Shown here one piece after another: positions 28,159 to 41,400 of a stretch of 64,000 nucleotides of DNA (its first letter is position 1; each line of letters starts with the position of its first letter). This DNA comes from Hybos culiciformis. Taxonomy: Eukaryota > Arthropoda > Insecta > Diptera > Hybotidae. The stretch covers positions 31,005,619 through 31,069,618 of the forward strand of contig OZ023275.1 in assembly GCA_964007475.1 (NCBI GenBank), given 5' to 3'. The translations under genes and the position numbers were made by a program. The notes below the pieces were generated by a model. The model was not told the origin of the DNA and did no database searches. It was given only the letters and a program-made list of their open reading frames with translations.

Positions 28159-29397
28159 GAAACGTCGAAATCCTCTAACTAAAAAAAAATACTGCTCTAA
28201 TGACTGGTGGCGTTATTTTATTTATCAAGCAAAAGTTTGTATGAGTTAGCCAGGACTCGAATTGTGTTGTTTTACGATTGAAAAACAACAGAAATTTAAA
28301 AATAGTTTTTTTTATTTTATATTGGGGGGCAACATATTAATGCGAAGAAATGAAATTTAACGTGTCCACGGTATCTAGTCTAGAAAATTATATTTTGACC
28401 GGAATGAGAGATGAGCAAAAGATTTGTCATTTATTGTTATAAAATTTTCTATGTTTAGAATTTGAATAAACAAACATTTATTATTTTTAGATAATTTCCA
28501 TGTCTTTATATACAAGTTGATTTATTCCCTTTTTAATTTTTTGTTTTTCTTTTATTTTTATTTTTCAAAAAAACCTAAGAAGTCAAATGAGATAAACCCA
28601 ATTTTTAAGATATATTCAATAATAACATCTGGCTGATCTTCAATGAATCATAGGGAAAACTTAGAATAGAATAATAATTTTAGAATATATTATATTATTT
28701 ATAATACAGCTTATAGAATTATGCCAGATATATTCTATTCACAAATATCGTTAAAAGGCTCTTGTACTGAAATAAATAGCTTTCAGTCGTGGTGACACAG
28801 TTGATGTACAGTGCTTTATTATAAAATCGGTAAAGGAATACATTTTAATTTAATTTTTGCTTTTAAAATAAAAACTAAAAAAAGGTTAGATACTTATTTA
28901 TCATAAATAATAAAAAAGTCAATAATATTCAGTAACATTCATTCAGACTTTATTAGTTTTAGATAATTATTTAGTTTAATTTTCATATAAAATAAAACAA
29001 TTAGCCATTTGATCCAGTTGTTGAAACATGCAAGAATGCTAGGTATTCGGTTATAAAATCGAAAAAAATAGTTTTTTTATTTTATGATTTTATCGTCTTC
29101 TTTTTTGTCACAATTTTTAAATTTATTCATACAATCTATAGATATTAAGGCTAAGGGTTCGATTTAAAATTAATTAATCATTATTTTTAGGACCAAAATT
29201 TTAAATTTATTTACATTAGTATTTTTTATTTATCCCAATTCTTACTTTCTAATTTCTGAATTGAAGACATTTTTCGTTTGATACTGAAAAAGGTAAACGT
29301 AAATTAATTTGCTAAATTATATATACATATTATACACTTTTATAATATATTTTTTATTAATTTTAATTTAACAATTAATTATTCTTTTGTTTTTCAG
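28159..29397. other. AT-rich DNA immediately 5' of the first fascin coding exon
   Basis: This most likely is intron: it ends in a pyrimidine tract and CAG at 29395-29397, a good 3' splice site just upstream of the fascin start codon. No other gene is visible. TTCGAGTCCTGG on the minus strand near 28254-28265 resembles a tRNA B box, but no matching A box is present. Confidence 0.6.
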
Positions 29398-29464
29398 AGA
29401 AATTTCTTGAACACGGAAAGTAGGAAAAAAATCATTAATTTAAAATCTAATATAACAATAAACC
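29398..29464 (+). other. sn: fascin 5' UTR part of the first visible exon
   Basis: ATTCTTTTGTTTTTCAG ends at 29397 and looks like a 3' splice site, so the start codon probably sits in a second exon whose upstream noncoding partner lies further 5'. These 67 nt precede the ATG. A TAA at 29459-29461 is in frame with the ATG at 29465 and fixes the start. Drosophila singed also has noncoding 5' exon sequence (known of the family); the position of the exon here is inferred. Confidence 0.6.
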
Positions 29465-32400
29465 ATGAATGGTCTTAATGGTGATTTGAATCATTCAAAT
29501 GGTGACATTTTGTCACAAAATCAACAAAAAGGCTGGTGGACTATTGGTCTAATAAATGGCCAGCATAAATATATGACAGCTGAAACATTTGGCTACAAAT
29601 TAAATGCTAATGGTGCAAGCTTGAAAAAGAAGCAGCTTTGGACATTGGAACCATCAAACACCGGTGAAAGTAAGAAATTTTTCAGTTGTAATAAGAAAAA
29701 ATTTAATTTGATATTGTGGAAAATAGTAGAATTGAATATAACTTAAATAAGACTAATACAATCGTACTCATTTTCCGTAGGATATAAATAATTTAAACAA
29801 AAAATTATTATTAAGTTGTTCGGAAACCAAAACAAACATGATTCATTCGTTTGAAAATGGTTTATTGAACTCCTAAGAACCTTTTATATTCACAAGATTA
29901 AATGAAAAATTAAATTAAAAAGGGATGACTAATTTAAAATTTTTAGAATTTTATTTTTTTCCTTTTTTATAAGATTTCTCCATTGTTGTTGTACATATTG
30001 TTAGTGTTACTACATAGGACATTAAAATTAATGTAAAAAATATGACTCAGTCACATACATTCATTAAGGAATGGAAAACTTTCATTTCCTATTTTTTTTG
30101 CATTGTAAGTGAAATAAAAAAATACCTGAATTTACTGATAGGAATTACCTAAATAATGCTCTTAAATGCTGATAAAAATGGTTTAATGTTTTCATAATAT
30201 AATGAATTAGCTTAATGAAAAAATTTCATGTCCAATCAAATATTAAGATTTGCCAACATCTTTAAGTTTTGAATCGCATACTAAGTTCAAATTTTAATTA
30301 ATTTCGCTATGATGATTTCAAAAACTGTATTATTTGCATTTAAATCAAGTAAACAATTTACATGAATCTGGTTTTATTTGTAATTTAAAGGTTTAAGTTG
30401 GAATTTTAATTTTTAAAAAATTACAGGAATCCTACATTTGATATATGACAACATTTAAATTGTCAATGTTTTACCTATTAAACACAATCTTTGCAGTAAA
30501 ATAAAATTAGATTCGCGGAAATAACATTTGGAATGACAATATTTAAATGTCTACATTTTCCACTAAATAATTATGTGTGTATAGAATGTTAAGAGGAAAA
30601 TTAAAATCAGATTAAAGAAAAATCAGTGAGTATTTAAATTAGCTTTTCTTGAATATTTTATTATTGAAAAAAACACATAAAATAAATAAAAACCAGATCT
30701 TAAAATTGGTTTTTTCAATCACAATTCACGATCCTCTCACAATTTGAACAAAATGGATTAAACCATTATTTTAAAGATGTCAGTATCATGTTTTACATCT
30801 TTTTTAATTCTATTCGTACATTTGTGTAATTATGATTTATAGTATACATACCTATATTTTTCCTCCTATTTCTTTTGCATAGAAAAATTATAATGTTAAA
30901 TTAATAAATTTATTCATTAAAAATGTTATCATAAAAAAATTTTCAAAATTAAGTAAACTATACATCAGCGTTTCTCAACCTTTCTACTATTGCGACCTAT
31001 AAAATATGAATACAAAACAACGCGACCCTCAATGTGAAAAATAACGCGACGAAATCTGAAAAATTTAATGACAAGCTAGAAAGACACCTTTAAAATGTTT
31101 TATTTATTTTTATTTTAACGACTTATAATATGTTGTTGACACATTCATTTGATAATTAATTTTTTTTCGTTCGATTTGTTTAAAGCGAATGAATTTTAAA
31201 AGCTGTTTTATTATTATCAATCTAAAAACAGAGCAATCTGTTAGAAAATAGATGTATAGATTAATTCTTCTTACATAATCAAAATATTTTATTATTTTTG
31301 AAAAAATATATGTAGCATTTGTAATAGAATTTTCCCATTAAAACGACCCATTGAAAATCTTTCGCGACCCAAATTCGGGTCGCGACCCTAAGGTTGAGAA
31401 ACACTGCTATACATTATACAATGTAACTCTAAATTTAATCTAAGGGGTCTTTCAGACAGATTTGTATGCCCTTGTGTCAAAAGATAATCAATCCACTCAT
31501 TGTAAAACTAGGTCCAAAAAAGTATTAAAATTACAATGAATATAAAAATAAGTCTGTTTTATAAAAAGATGGAAAATATACAAAATTTTATAAGAAAGAA
31601 AATTATTTTGTAAAATTAAATTTTAACAGAAACTGAAAGCTTAATAAAATCAAATCTTTTTTCCCCGATTTATATGAAAATGTATATAATTTTCATCCAA
31701 TCCTACCTTAAGGCCTACTAATACACTTTTTAATATATAATTTATTGAATTTAAAATTTCAATAATAAATTTTGTACAAAAGTTTCCACCAAATGTATAT
31801 TAATTCATCATATAATCTTATACCGCCAAACTGTTTTTTATTTTTTAATAAACATAATGTCAGATATTGATTAGTTTTTCAAATTACTGTTTTCTTTGCC
31901 ATTGAAAAAAAAAATAAACAATTTAACAAATAAGAAAACAAATGGAGTTAATTTTTTTTATTCACTTCTTTTAAACCTACGCAAGAGTTCAATTACCAGC
32001 AATAACTTCACGTACAATATTTTCTTTACTTTTTTAATTTAAAAACTATTGATTTAATTTCAATTATAAATCAATATTAAAAATAAAATACAGGATCGTT
32101 TAAGCTATATTATTTTGTCTTTTATGTATTAATTTACTCACAATTTTAGTTGTCATAGTGTGTAGAAAAGATGACTTCTTTTAAATTTTCATCGTTGTAG
32201 AAAAAACCATTCTAAAATAATTTAAATTTTTTTTTTAATCTTAATTTGTAGATTTAGTTATTTTTTGCGGTAAAAACACGAAGATAATTCAGTAAAATTC
32301 GAAAAGAATTTAACTATTTGAGTCTTAGATAAATTGATTTAACTTAAAGATAGCTATAGTTGTACATTAAAGTTGTATTTACATAAAGTCTAGTAATATA

Positions 32401-35400
32401 TAAATAAGAAAATTGTTTAACTAATAAAAGTGATCGTTTAGTCCAGTAGACTTACTATCAAATTTATAATAATTCTAGTACGAATAATTCTAGTAGATTT
32501 TTTTAATTTCTGAAAAATCTTATAACGTACCAAAATATTATAAAAAAAATTCATGTTTTTCTAGTCAAACTCTCGCAAAAATTTTGAATTGAAAAAAAAA
32601 AATAACCAACTTTACAAATTGTGGAAAACATGATGTTGATGTAGTCGAAAAAAAACATTGAAAAATATTTCTTATTATTTATTATTAACATTAAGATAAA
32701 AATTATTGTTACTGACTATAATACATAAAATAAATGTATACATATTATATTCAACTGTAAAATGATCTATAAAACAAGCTGTTACATCGACTTAACACGT
32801 GAATATGAGAAAAAAAAAATTAAAAGAAAATATTTTTGTAATGGAGTTGCACTTTAGATAAAAATAATAATATGTTTTGTTTCAAATTTTTTTTTTGCGT
32901 TTTCTGATACATACGTGTTGATTTTTTTTTTTAGTTTTTTTAGGGCTCCAAATGGGATATTCTTCCTTGAAACCGTCCTGTAATATTAATTCCTACTCCT
33001 TTCACGTAATTTAAAATTATTATTCGCTTTATTGAAAATTCAATTTAACGCCTTCTTTGAAATTTAGCAGTTAATAAAAATTCCATACAAAAAACGATGA
33101 TTTCAAATATTTTATCATTTAGAGAGAATCTCAGCATGAAAAGTGACATCTGATCAATATAGTTCAATACTAAAATTTTTCTAATCGTAATAATGAATTA
33201 GATTTTAGCATTCTTAATATGTATTGTTATGCAAGTAAGAAAACTGTGAAAGCGTATAGAAATAAACATGTTAATAAAATAATAAAACATAACACAGAGG
33301 CAATTGACCTTTTCGAATACATTGTTTATATATCTATCGTATATATCTATCTCGTATAATGCGTGAATAATTTTTTTAAATACTGTTTTATTGTAATTGA
33401 TACTAAATATTTTTATTTTAGTTTCTTATCTTTCATCATTTATGGGCCATCAATTTTCTTAAAAAAAGTATTTCATTTAAAAAAAAAATAAAATTAAGTT
33501 GTGAGTGAAAAATTTGCCACAATAAAAAGTGCAATTTTCCTATTAATCATAAATAACTGTTTTTATTTTTATGCGGTAAATGTTGATGTCTTTTTTATTC
33601 GATATTCAATAAAACATTTTTCTAATTCAGAATCTAACGCTAATAACAATATCGGAAAATACAATTATTTTTTTTAATAACTAATTAACATATCATAAAA
33701 CAGTGAATAGTTAACTAATGTTTTTGTTTCTGTTCAAATGTCGTGGAACCTCTTACATTTTTAGATTAGTTATATTTTTATTTATGATTGTTTCTGAATG
33801 AAAAGTTCGTTTAATAGTTTGATACACATTGGCTGTTAAATTACCTAAATATTAGAAATCAGCTAATTTCACAATAATAGTAAAATTCATTTCACTTGAA
33901 CTGAATTAGATTTTTTCCTTAATTGACCTGCTTATAAATTGAGCCATTAAAATTTACATTAATTATTACACCATATAATATGGGATAATTAACAATTATA
34001 TAAATAAATTTTATTAAATTCAATAATTTAAAAAAATAAAATTCTTAAAGCATTATTTAATTATCAACATAGAGCTAGTGTTTTAAATTAGGAAAAGAAA
34101 ATTAGATGAATTTATCATGTCATTGAATTGGCTTTTAATCAAATTTAAAACGTTAAGGTTCATTAAGTAATATTATTTTTAACTTTCACATATTTTTCAG
34201 TTTAATTATATCGACGGGTTTGATTATAGTAATGATTTTCTTTTCCATTATAGTTTTTATACAGAAGCGATAGATTTGATTTTCTTACTAGAAAATTCTA
34301 TTGAATTTATTAAAGTGGGGAAGGTGAATGATGTAAATAAAAAATTCTTAACCTCTGAATGGCTATTTATTAGGTTTATATCTTCAGATACGCCTAACTG
34401 TCATATATTTTCCATGCATTAAGTTTTAAACATTTAATTATTAAAACTGATATGATGTTTATTTTTAATTAAACGTTAGGTTACGTAATTTAATACAACA
34501 ATTTTAAACTTACATTTGAATTTTGTAGATTTAACAGTTTAATTTCAGTTCAAAAACCACCCATCTATTAATTTTAAATTACAAATGCCCATAAAACTTA
34601 TTTCTTTTTCACTTTAAATAAATTGAAGATTCCACACATTAAATCATGTAATTCAAATAACCGCCTAATAATCATTGATGATCGCTATTAAATTTCGTAC
34701 TTGATACTATAATTTAAATTCATATCGCCATAAAATTATTTCTTTTTTTGTTTTATTTCTATACAATAAACACTGGCACTCGCCTTATTCTTAGTGATTT
34801 TATTTCAATTGCTTTTCATCATTAAATAGAATCAATATTTCTAAGAATTATTCTAATTAATTATATATTATTACATGCATGCAAGTAAATAATTAAGGTA
34901 TATTAATCATTGACAAAATTGAGGACAAAAATTTCATATATAAATTTAAAATGAAAAAATCGCTTTTCCACGGTTTTAGGGCTATAGCTCAAAAACGAAA
35001 ATATCTAATACAAAAATTTATTTGGAGACTAAAATTCATAAAATTACGCTTCTTTTGACATTTAAAAAAATAAAATCGATGCAGTGGTTCGCGAGTTATG
35101 AGCTCTCATTAATCATCAACTTCAATGATTCAGGAACATTATATTAAACTATTTCAATAGGCTTTTTAAATTTTTTTGACTTTATAGTATTAGTTTAAGT
35201 ATAATTATCTTCATAAAATCAAATTTATGCTATTTATGTTTCAAAATCCTAACATCATTATTTTAACCAATATCAAAATAAAGAACCAATTTTCAAAAAC
35301 TCGTAATTGCTTTTGTAAAAACATAATGATTCAGTTAAATGTAAGAAAATGTTTTATGCATGAACATAATTTTAGTTAATCATGATTCATGACTTTATCT

Positions 35401-38400
35401 CCCGAGATATTTTCTTTTAAATTTGAAAACAATTTTCTCTAATAAAGTTAACATTTTGTAGCACCTTGTTAAAAAAAAAATCCATTATAGTTAAAATCAA
35501 TTAGACCAAAACTAAAACCTGAACAAATGCACACGAAATATTTGAAAAAGAAAAATTTATAAATTTACAATTGTTCCGTCCACACAAAAAAAATCAACCA
35601 ATTAGTTGCGTGGTAGAAAAAAAGTAAATAAATGTCAGAAGTTATACGTAATCGCCAATACTGAAAGTTTCAATCACTTAAAAGTTCGGGAAAACTTGTT
35701 AATTGAATTATGTTTTAGAAATACATGTTAAATCTATGGATAAATTAAGAATTGTTATTGGTTTTTTGGTTACTCTAGAAAAAATTTAGTTTTCATTTAA
35801 AACAGCCAAATCCAAAAAAAAAGTGTATGAATAAATTTTTTTTTTTTAGACAAGCAAATTTTTCTTTAACTTTTTCTTAAATTTTTAGTCCAAAAAATAA
35901 AAATCGTTTCGGATCAGGAAAAAATGTATTTCCCCTCAGGAAAATTCTCTTATCAAATTTTGTTTCTGACAATGGAATATTTTTCTACAAAATTTCTGCT
36001 CCTGAAAAATTGGAAAAAATACTTGTTCAAAGATATTATTATTAAGAAATTGTATAGAGTTAAATTTCAATAAATATAAATTTTAGTTTAGATGTTGAAA
36101 AAAACATTTTAGATAATAGTTTTTATAAAATTAAAGTTATTTATAACATCATGAGATAAAAACATAAACCCTGGCAGCTGGTTTCATCCACGGTCAATGC
36201 GCTCCACTAATGTATTGTTTTTTATTCGTAATTTAATTTATTAGAGCAGGAAAATAATTTTATGCATGTTAAAACATATGCAAAACATCTTTATTTAATG
36301 CGATTCTTTTTGGAACGAAAAAAAGAAGAGATTTAATTTAGAACATAAGGTAAATTTAGCCTTTTATAGACTTGTTGATATTTTTTTATCTTCATATATA
36401 TCTACTTGCTAGACATTTTTAAAAAAATACCAATGCATTTCATTTTTTCTAATTAATGCAAAGAATAATTGATAGCAATAGTTAAAATATTTACATACAG
36501 CTTAATTAAAAATTTCACTTAATTAGCTCAGTCAGAACACAACATTCATTTTAGAGGTTAGTTATGATTTATTTAGACCTTACCTGCATTTGTTATTCAC
36601 ATCCAATCATAATAGAATCATGGCCAATTCTTGGGAGATATTTTAGATTCTAAGACATTGGGCTATCTTCTGTAGTTTAGATTTAGAAGATAGATAGAAG
36701 CACAGAAATATACAATTATTTCAATACCAGAAATATACAATGATTTCAATAATTTTCTTTTTAAACGAATCTTGGGACGACAACTATGGCAAAATATTTC
36801 TGTTTTTGTAAATAATAATAATAAATGTTACAATAAGTAATTACCTTAACACATGATTATTATTTTTATATTGCCATCAACAATATTTTTACACTAAAGT
36901 TTGCTAATTTAGTTCAATGCAAGTCAATTCAAATCAGATTGGGCTATAAATATTAATTTAAACCACTTTTATATTTATTTTAAATAGAAAAGAATAATAA
37001 TATTAAAATAAAAAAAAATAAAAATGAAAAGAAAAATAGAAAAGATTTATAGTTTTTTAAAAGAATTTTTCAAAACATGCTATTTTATTCTTAAAAATGT
37101 AATTCTTCAGGATTTTTACTAAAATGGTATTCGCGGCCTTGCCATTTAAAAAAAAAAAACATAATTATTGCAATATTTGATTTTCAATATAAAAATTATA
37201 TGACCGGCATTTTTATATTTTTTTTGTAAAATATAAAATAACATAATACCCCAGCTATTATTCAAACAATTTAAATCCAGGCTTATTTAATTTTTTATAA
37301 ATAAAATTCTTAAAAATTTATAAAATTTTTATAATCTTTACATTTTTATAAATATGTTCGTAGAAGTTTAAAATAACGAAATCAAAGATGATATAATTAT
37401 GTATAGTTAAACTGCATGAAAAAAATTCCATATCTAATTCAAAATAATTTGAAAAATATTGAATAGACATAAAATGTAGATAAATGTGATTAAAACCATT
37501 CCGGCTATTCTTGAATTTTTTTTTTTCAGATTTAACTTGAAGCTTGAAGTAGATTTAAAAAAAATTCCAGCAATAGTATGAGAGAAAATTCGTGAAAGAA
37601 GTTCACTTTGTCGTATTAATATTAATATAGATACAGAAAATATTTAAACTACCCTTCTTATGGTGATTTCTCATGCAGCCCTAAGGTACAGTTTGACATC
37701 AAACTAGTAGTATATAATGGAGAATTTTTGTGTTCTAATTTAAAAAAAAATTATTGTACAATATAAAAATTATATCTACAATTTAAGATGGAGTTTGAAA
37801 CAACATAATTTAATCTTAAAAACATAATCGTTTATTGCATTAAATCTTTTTTTTTTTTAAGATCAAACGGTCAAAAAAGATCAAATTGTGTTTTGTTTTT
37901 AAATAAATATCAAAGATTATTCGTAGAGAAAATAAATAATCAAAACAGGACTAAAAACGTTTTTTACACTTAAATGTCAAAGTCACGGTAAATAAATTTA
38001 TGTTTAAACTATTCCAATAACTTTTTTATCATAAATTTATGAATATGTTGTAACGGTTGATCTTATTCTTGAAAATCCTATGTTAAGAGTAGAATAGTTT
38101 ATTTAATTCAATCAATTATAAGTTGATAAGAAAATGAACAAATGTAAGATACTTAGTTACTAAACCATATTATTTCTATCAATATTTTTTGATTCAATTT
38201 TTAACCATTTAAACTTCTTTAGCCGTGAAATTTCTGGGGAGGATAATTTTTAGTTCTATTTATTTGATCAAAATACCAACTGACAAAAAAAAAATAATTT
38301 CCAATTTTTGGACAGGAATTTATCTCTTCCTGTCCAAAAATTGGAAATTATTTATCAAACCATGAGTAGTATTACTTATTTCCATGCTAGTTCTACCCTA

Positions 38401-41400
38401 ACAGTATTAGTTCCTGAAACACTCGAAATTTAAAAAAAAAAATTTTTTCAAAATTTAAATATGTATTTGTTAAGTATGTATAAAATTTGTAATTAATTTT
38501 GTTTATATATTTGATTCAAAAACAAACTTGTTCTGGAGCTAGATTCTGGTTTAACGACAGCCCGGCTTAAGAAATTGTATTTGCATTATTGAAATAATTT
38601 TTTAACTTTAAAATTAATAGATTTTTTTTTATCTAATTCTAAAAAATTCTGTTCTGTTCTAATAATATATTTTAGAGATGTTTTGAAGTCTACTTCCATA
38701 TAACATCAGGCTATATATACTTATGATGTATAACTGCCCTGGTCATTGCATTAATAATGAGTGCCCATTATTTCGAAATATTTTTTGTGAAATGTTGTTG
38801 TAATTATGTAATTTAAATTTGATGTTTTATAATTATTTCTTATATAAGATAAGTTTTCCAGCCATATAATTTGATCAAGTGATTTAAATTCAAACATGAG
38901 TTGAAAGTAGAAATTGTGTGAGTAGTTCAATATTCACATAATTCGCTACGCTCTTGATAACATTAATTTAAAGAAAACTTTTTCTGACCCTCTGCCCACC
39001 CTTCTGCCCCTCTCTTCTGCCAATTTTAATAGGTGGTAAAACTTCCCTGGGATCCGAACAGTTAAGGAATTCATAAAGGACAAACATACAAACAAACACA
39101 CATTAATTTTTATATGTAAAGATTTTCCAGATAATTTGAATATTTATGTAATTAATTCAAAACATATTAAAAATTTCCTTTTTTTGCTAAGATACAGTGA
39201 CCTTAACACAGAAAAGCAAATACGTATATTTTCTAAGTCTAAAAAAATAAAAAACTATAACATTAAATTATGCTGTCATGTTATTAATTCGTAGACAACA
39301 CACTCATATTATAATCAAAATCATAATCTACAATATGAATCTTAAATTCTAAAAAAGTTATTATAATGTACATATATGTACATCATGAAATTTATATGCA
39401 TATTTGATAATCGTGGCATATATTTTAGATTTTTATAATTGCAACATTATTTACTTGAAAAATCCATACTTTTTTTTTTAATTTATCTGTAGAAATTATT
39501 TTGTTCAGTATTAAGAACTAAAAAATAAATGATTCTTCACAGGTTTCTTCGGTTATAAAGATCATAAGACAGAAATAATTTTGACTTTGTATAACCATTT
39601 TAAGCATAGTATGAAATATGAAACTAGAATGCACCCGATTTACTTTTAAAAATTATAATCTGTAAAGTATTTACTTTTTACTTTAAGAAGATGAAACTCA
39701 AAAAAAAAATTCAACTAAAATTACCCACTTGACAAAGGGGGTAGCGGAACAAGGGAAAAAATTTGGCCGCTGGTGTTTTTTTTAACTTTAATTGAAAATG
39801 GAAAAAAAAAGCCCTTCGTCCTCCATTTTCCATTTCCCATCATCACAGGGACATAGTTCAAAATGTTAAAATTATCTATATACTTTCCATTGCTTTTCAA
39901 TGGAATAGTACTAAATTTTTGCAATGCGTTATTAAAAAGCTGAAAATGCCAATTTTTGGAAAATGATTTTTTTCTCAAATTTTCAATTAAAAAAAAGTTA
40001 ATTTATTAATTGAGCCGTTTATTTTGAAAGTGGTTTAAGTCCATTTTCCAAAAAAAATAGTTAATGATGACAATAAGCACAATAGTATATATTCTTTTTA
40101 TTTATAAACAATTTTAGTCCAGTATCATTAAAACCACTTTGATTTTGACACTTGAAAATTAGCTTATGGAAATATTAATATGTATTTTTAACACAAAACC
40201 TTAAATATCTCAATACAAGAACAAATGGACTTAAACCACTTTCAAAATAAACGGCTCAGTTACAAAAATATTGTTTTAGGTTTCCTCAATGCTAAGATTA
40301 TAAAACTTGGAAACAAAATTTGAACAAAAAAATATTAAATGCTAATAGAAAAATTATTATCGAAAAAAAGATGGATATTGATAATGGTCTTTTCAAATAC
40401 CAACTGAATATTTACCAATTAAAAAAAATAAAAACATTTTTATGAATTTTTAAAATATAACCCCGACCTTGTTTATCAATATCAATTTTTATCAGCATTA
40501 TTTTTTCATTATGTGTACATATTCCTATTTTTTTTTTTTACATTAATGATTTTTGTTTACTAATAATCGTATGTCTTCTTAAAACTTAAATTACAAGCAT
40601 TATTTCATTCTATTTCTTCGTCTGACAGTTAAAAAATCATTGATTTTTCATAAATGTAAATGTACATTCATTATAATAATGAAAAAAGAAGTAATGATTT
40701 CTTAAGCTGCTGGGTAATAAAATCAATTTAAATAATGTACTTGATTGATATTTTATTTTCACTCAACATAATATAATATCATAAAAATAAAGATAAAATT
40801 TACTAAATTAAGAAAACGTATAAATGCCTAAAGGAGGGTCCATGCATTATGCATCTAGAAATTATCAATTTTTAGACATTAAGTTTAATTTGTTTTTCAT
40901 TGCATCTTCTGAATTATAAAATATTTTATCTTAAGAGTATTTATTGGTTCATTTATTTGCGATAACATTCTTTTCATAGACCCTAAATTTGAAACTACAA
41001 TAGAAATCATGATAGGTTTGGTAAGTGATCTTTAACCTTTTTTATACTTCTGAATTAAAATAAAATATTAGCCTCTTTAAATCTTATAAATTTTGCGTAT
41101 TAACTAGCTCACCTTATATAGTTTTAAAAAATTTGAATATTGTCAGTTATTCTTCTTGATCTGATATTCGAATTATATTTTAAGAAGACATAATTACACT
41201 TACAATACTTATTTATGTACTATATTACTTTTCTTTGACAGAAAAAAACATTGAAAAAAATAAGATTTTGCAATATTTACTACTGACACTGATCTTTTTT
41301 AATTTCACGCCAGCGATGAATCATTCATAGAAAGTTTCTGACTTGAATTTTAAATTTATAAATAACCAGATTAAATTTTTATGTGAGTTTTCAAAAACAT

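Noticed and set aside
28250..28270. B-box-like TTCGAGTCCTGG on the minus strand
   Set aside because: No A box at the right distance and no cloverleaf; a chance match or SINE scrap.
39721..39978. 85-codon minus-strand frame
   Set aside because: It resembles no family I know, has low-complexity segments and sits in the fascin intron beside a MITE. Coding status is not supported.
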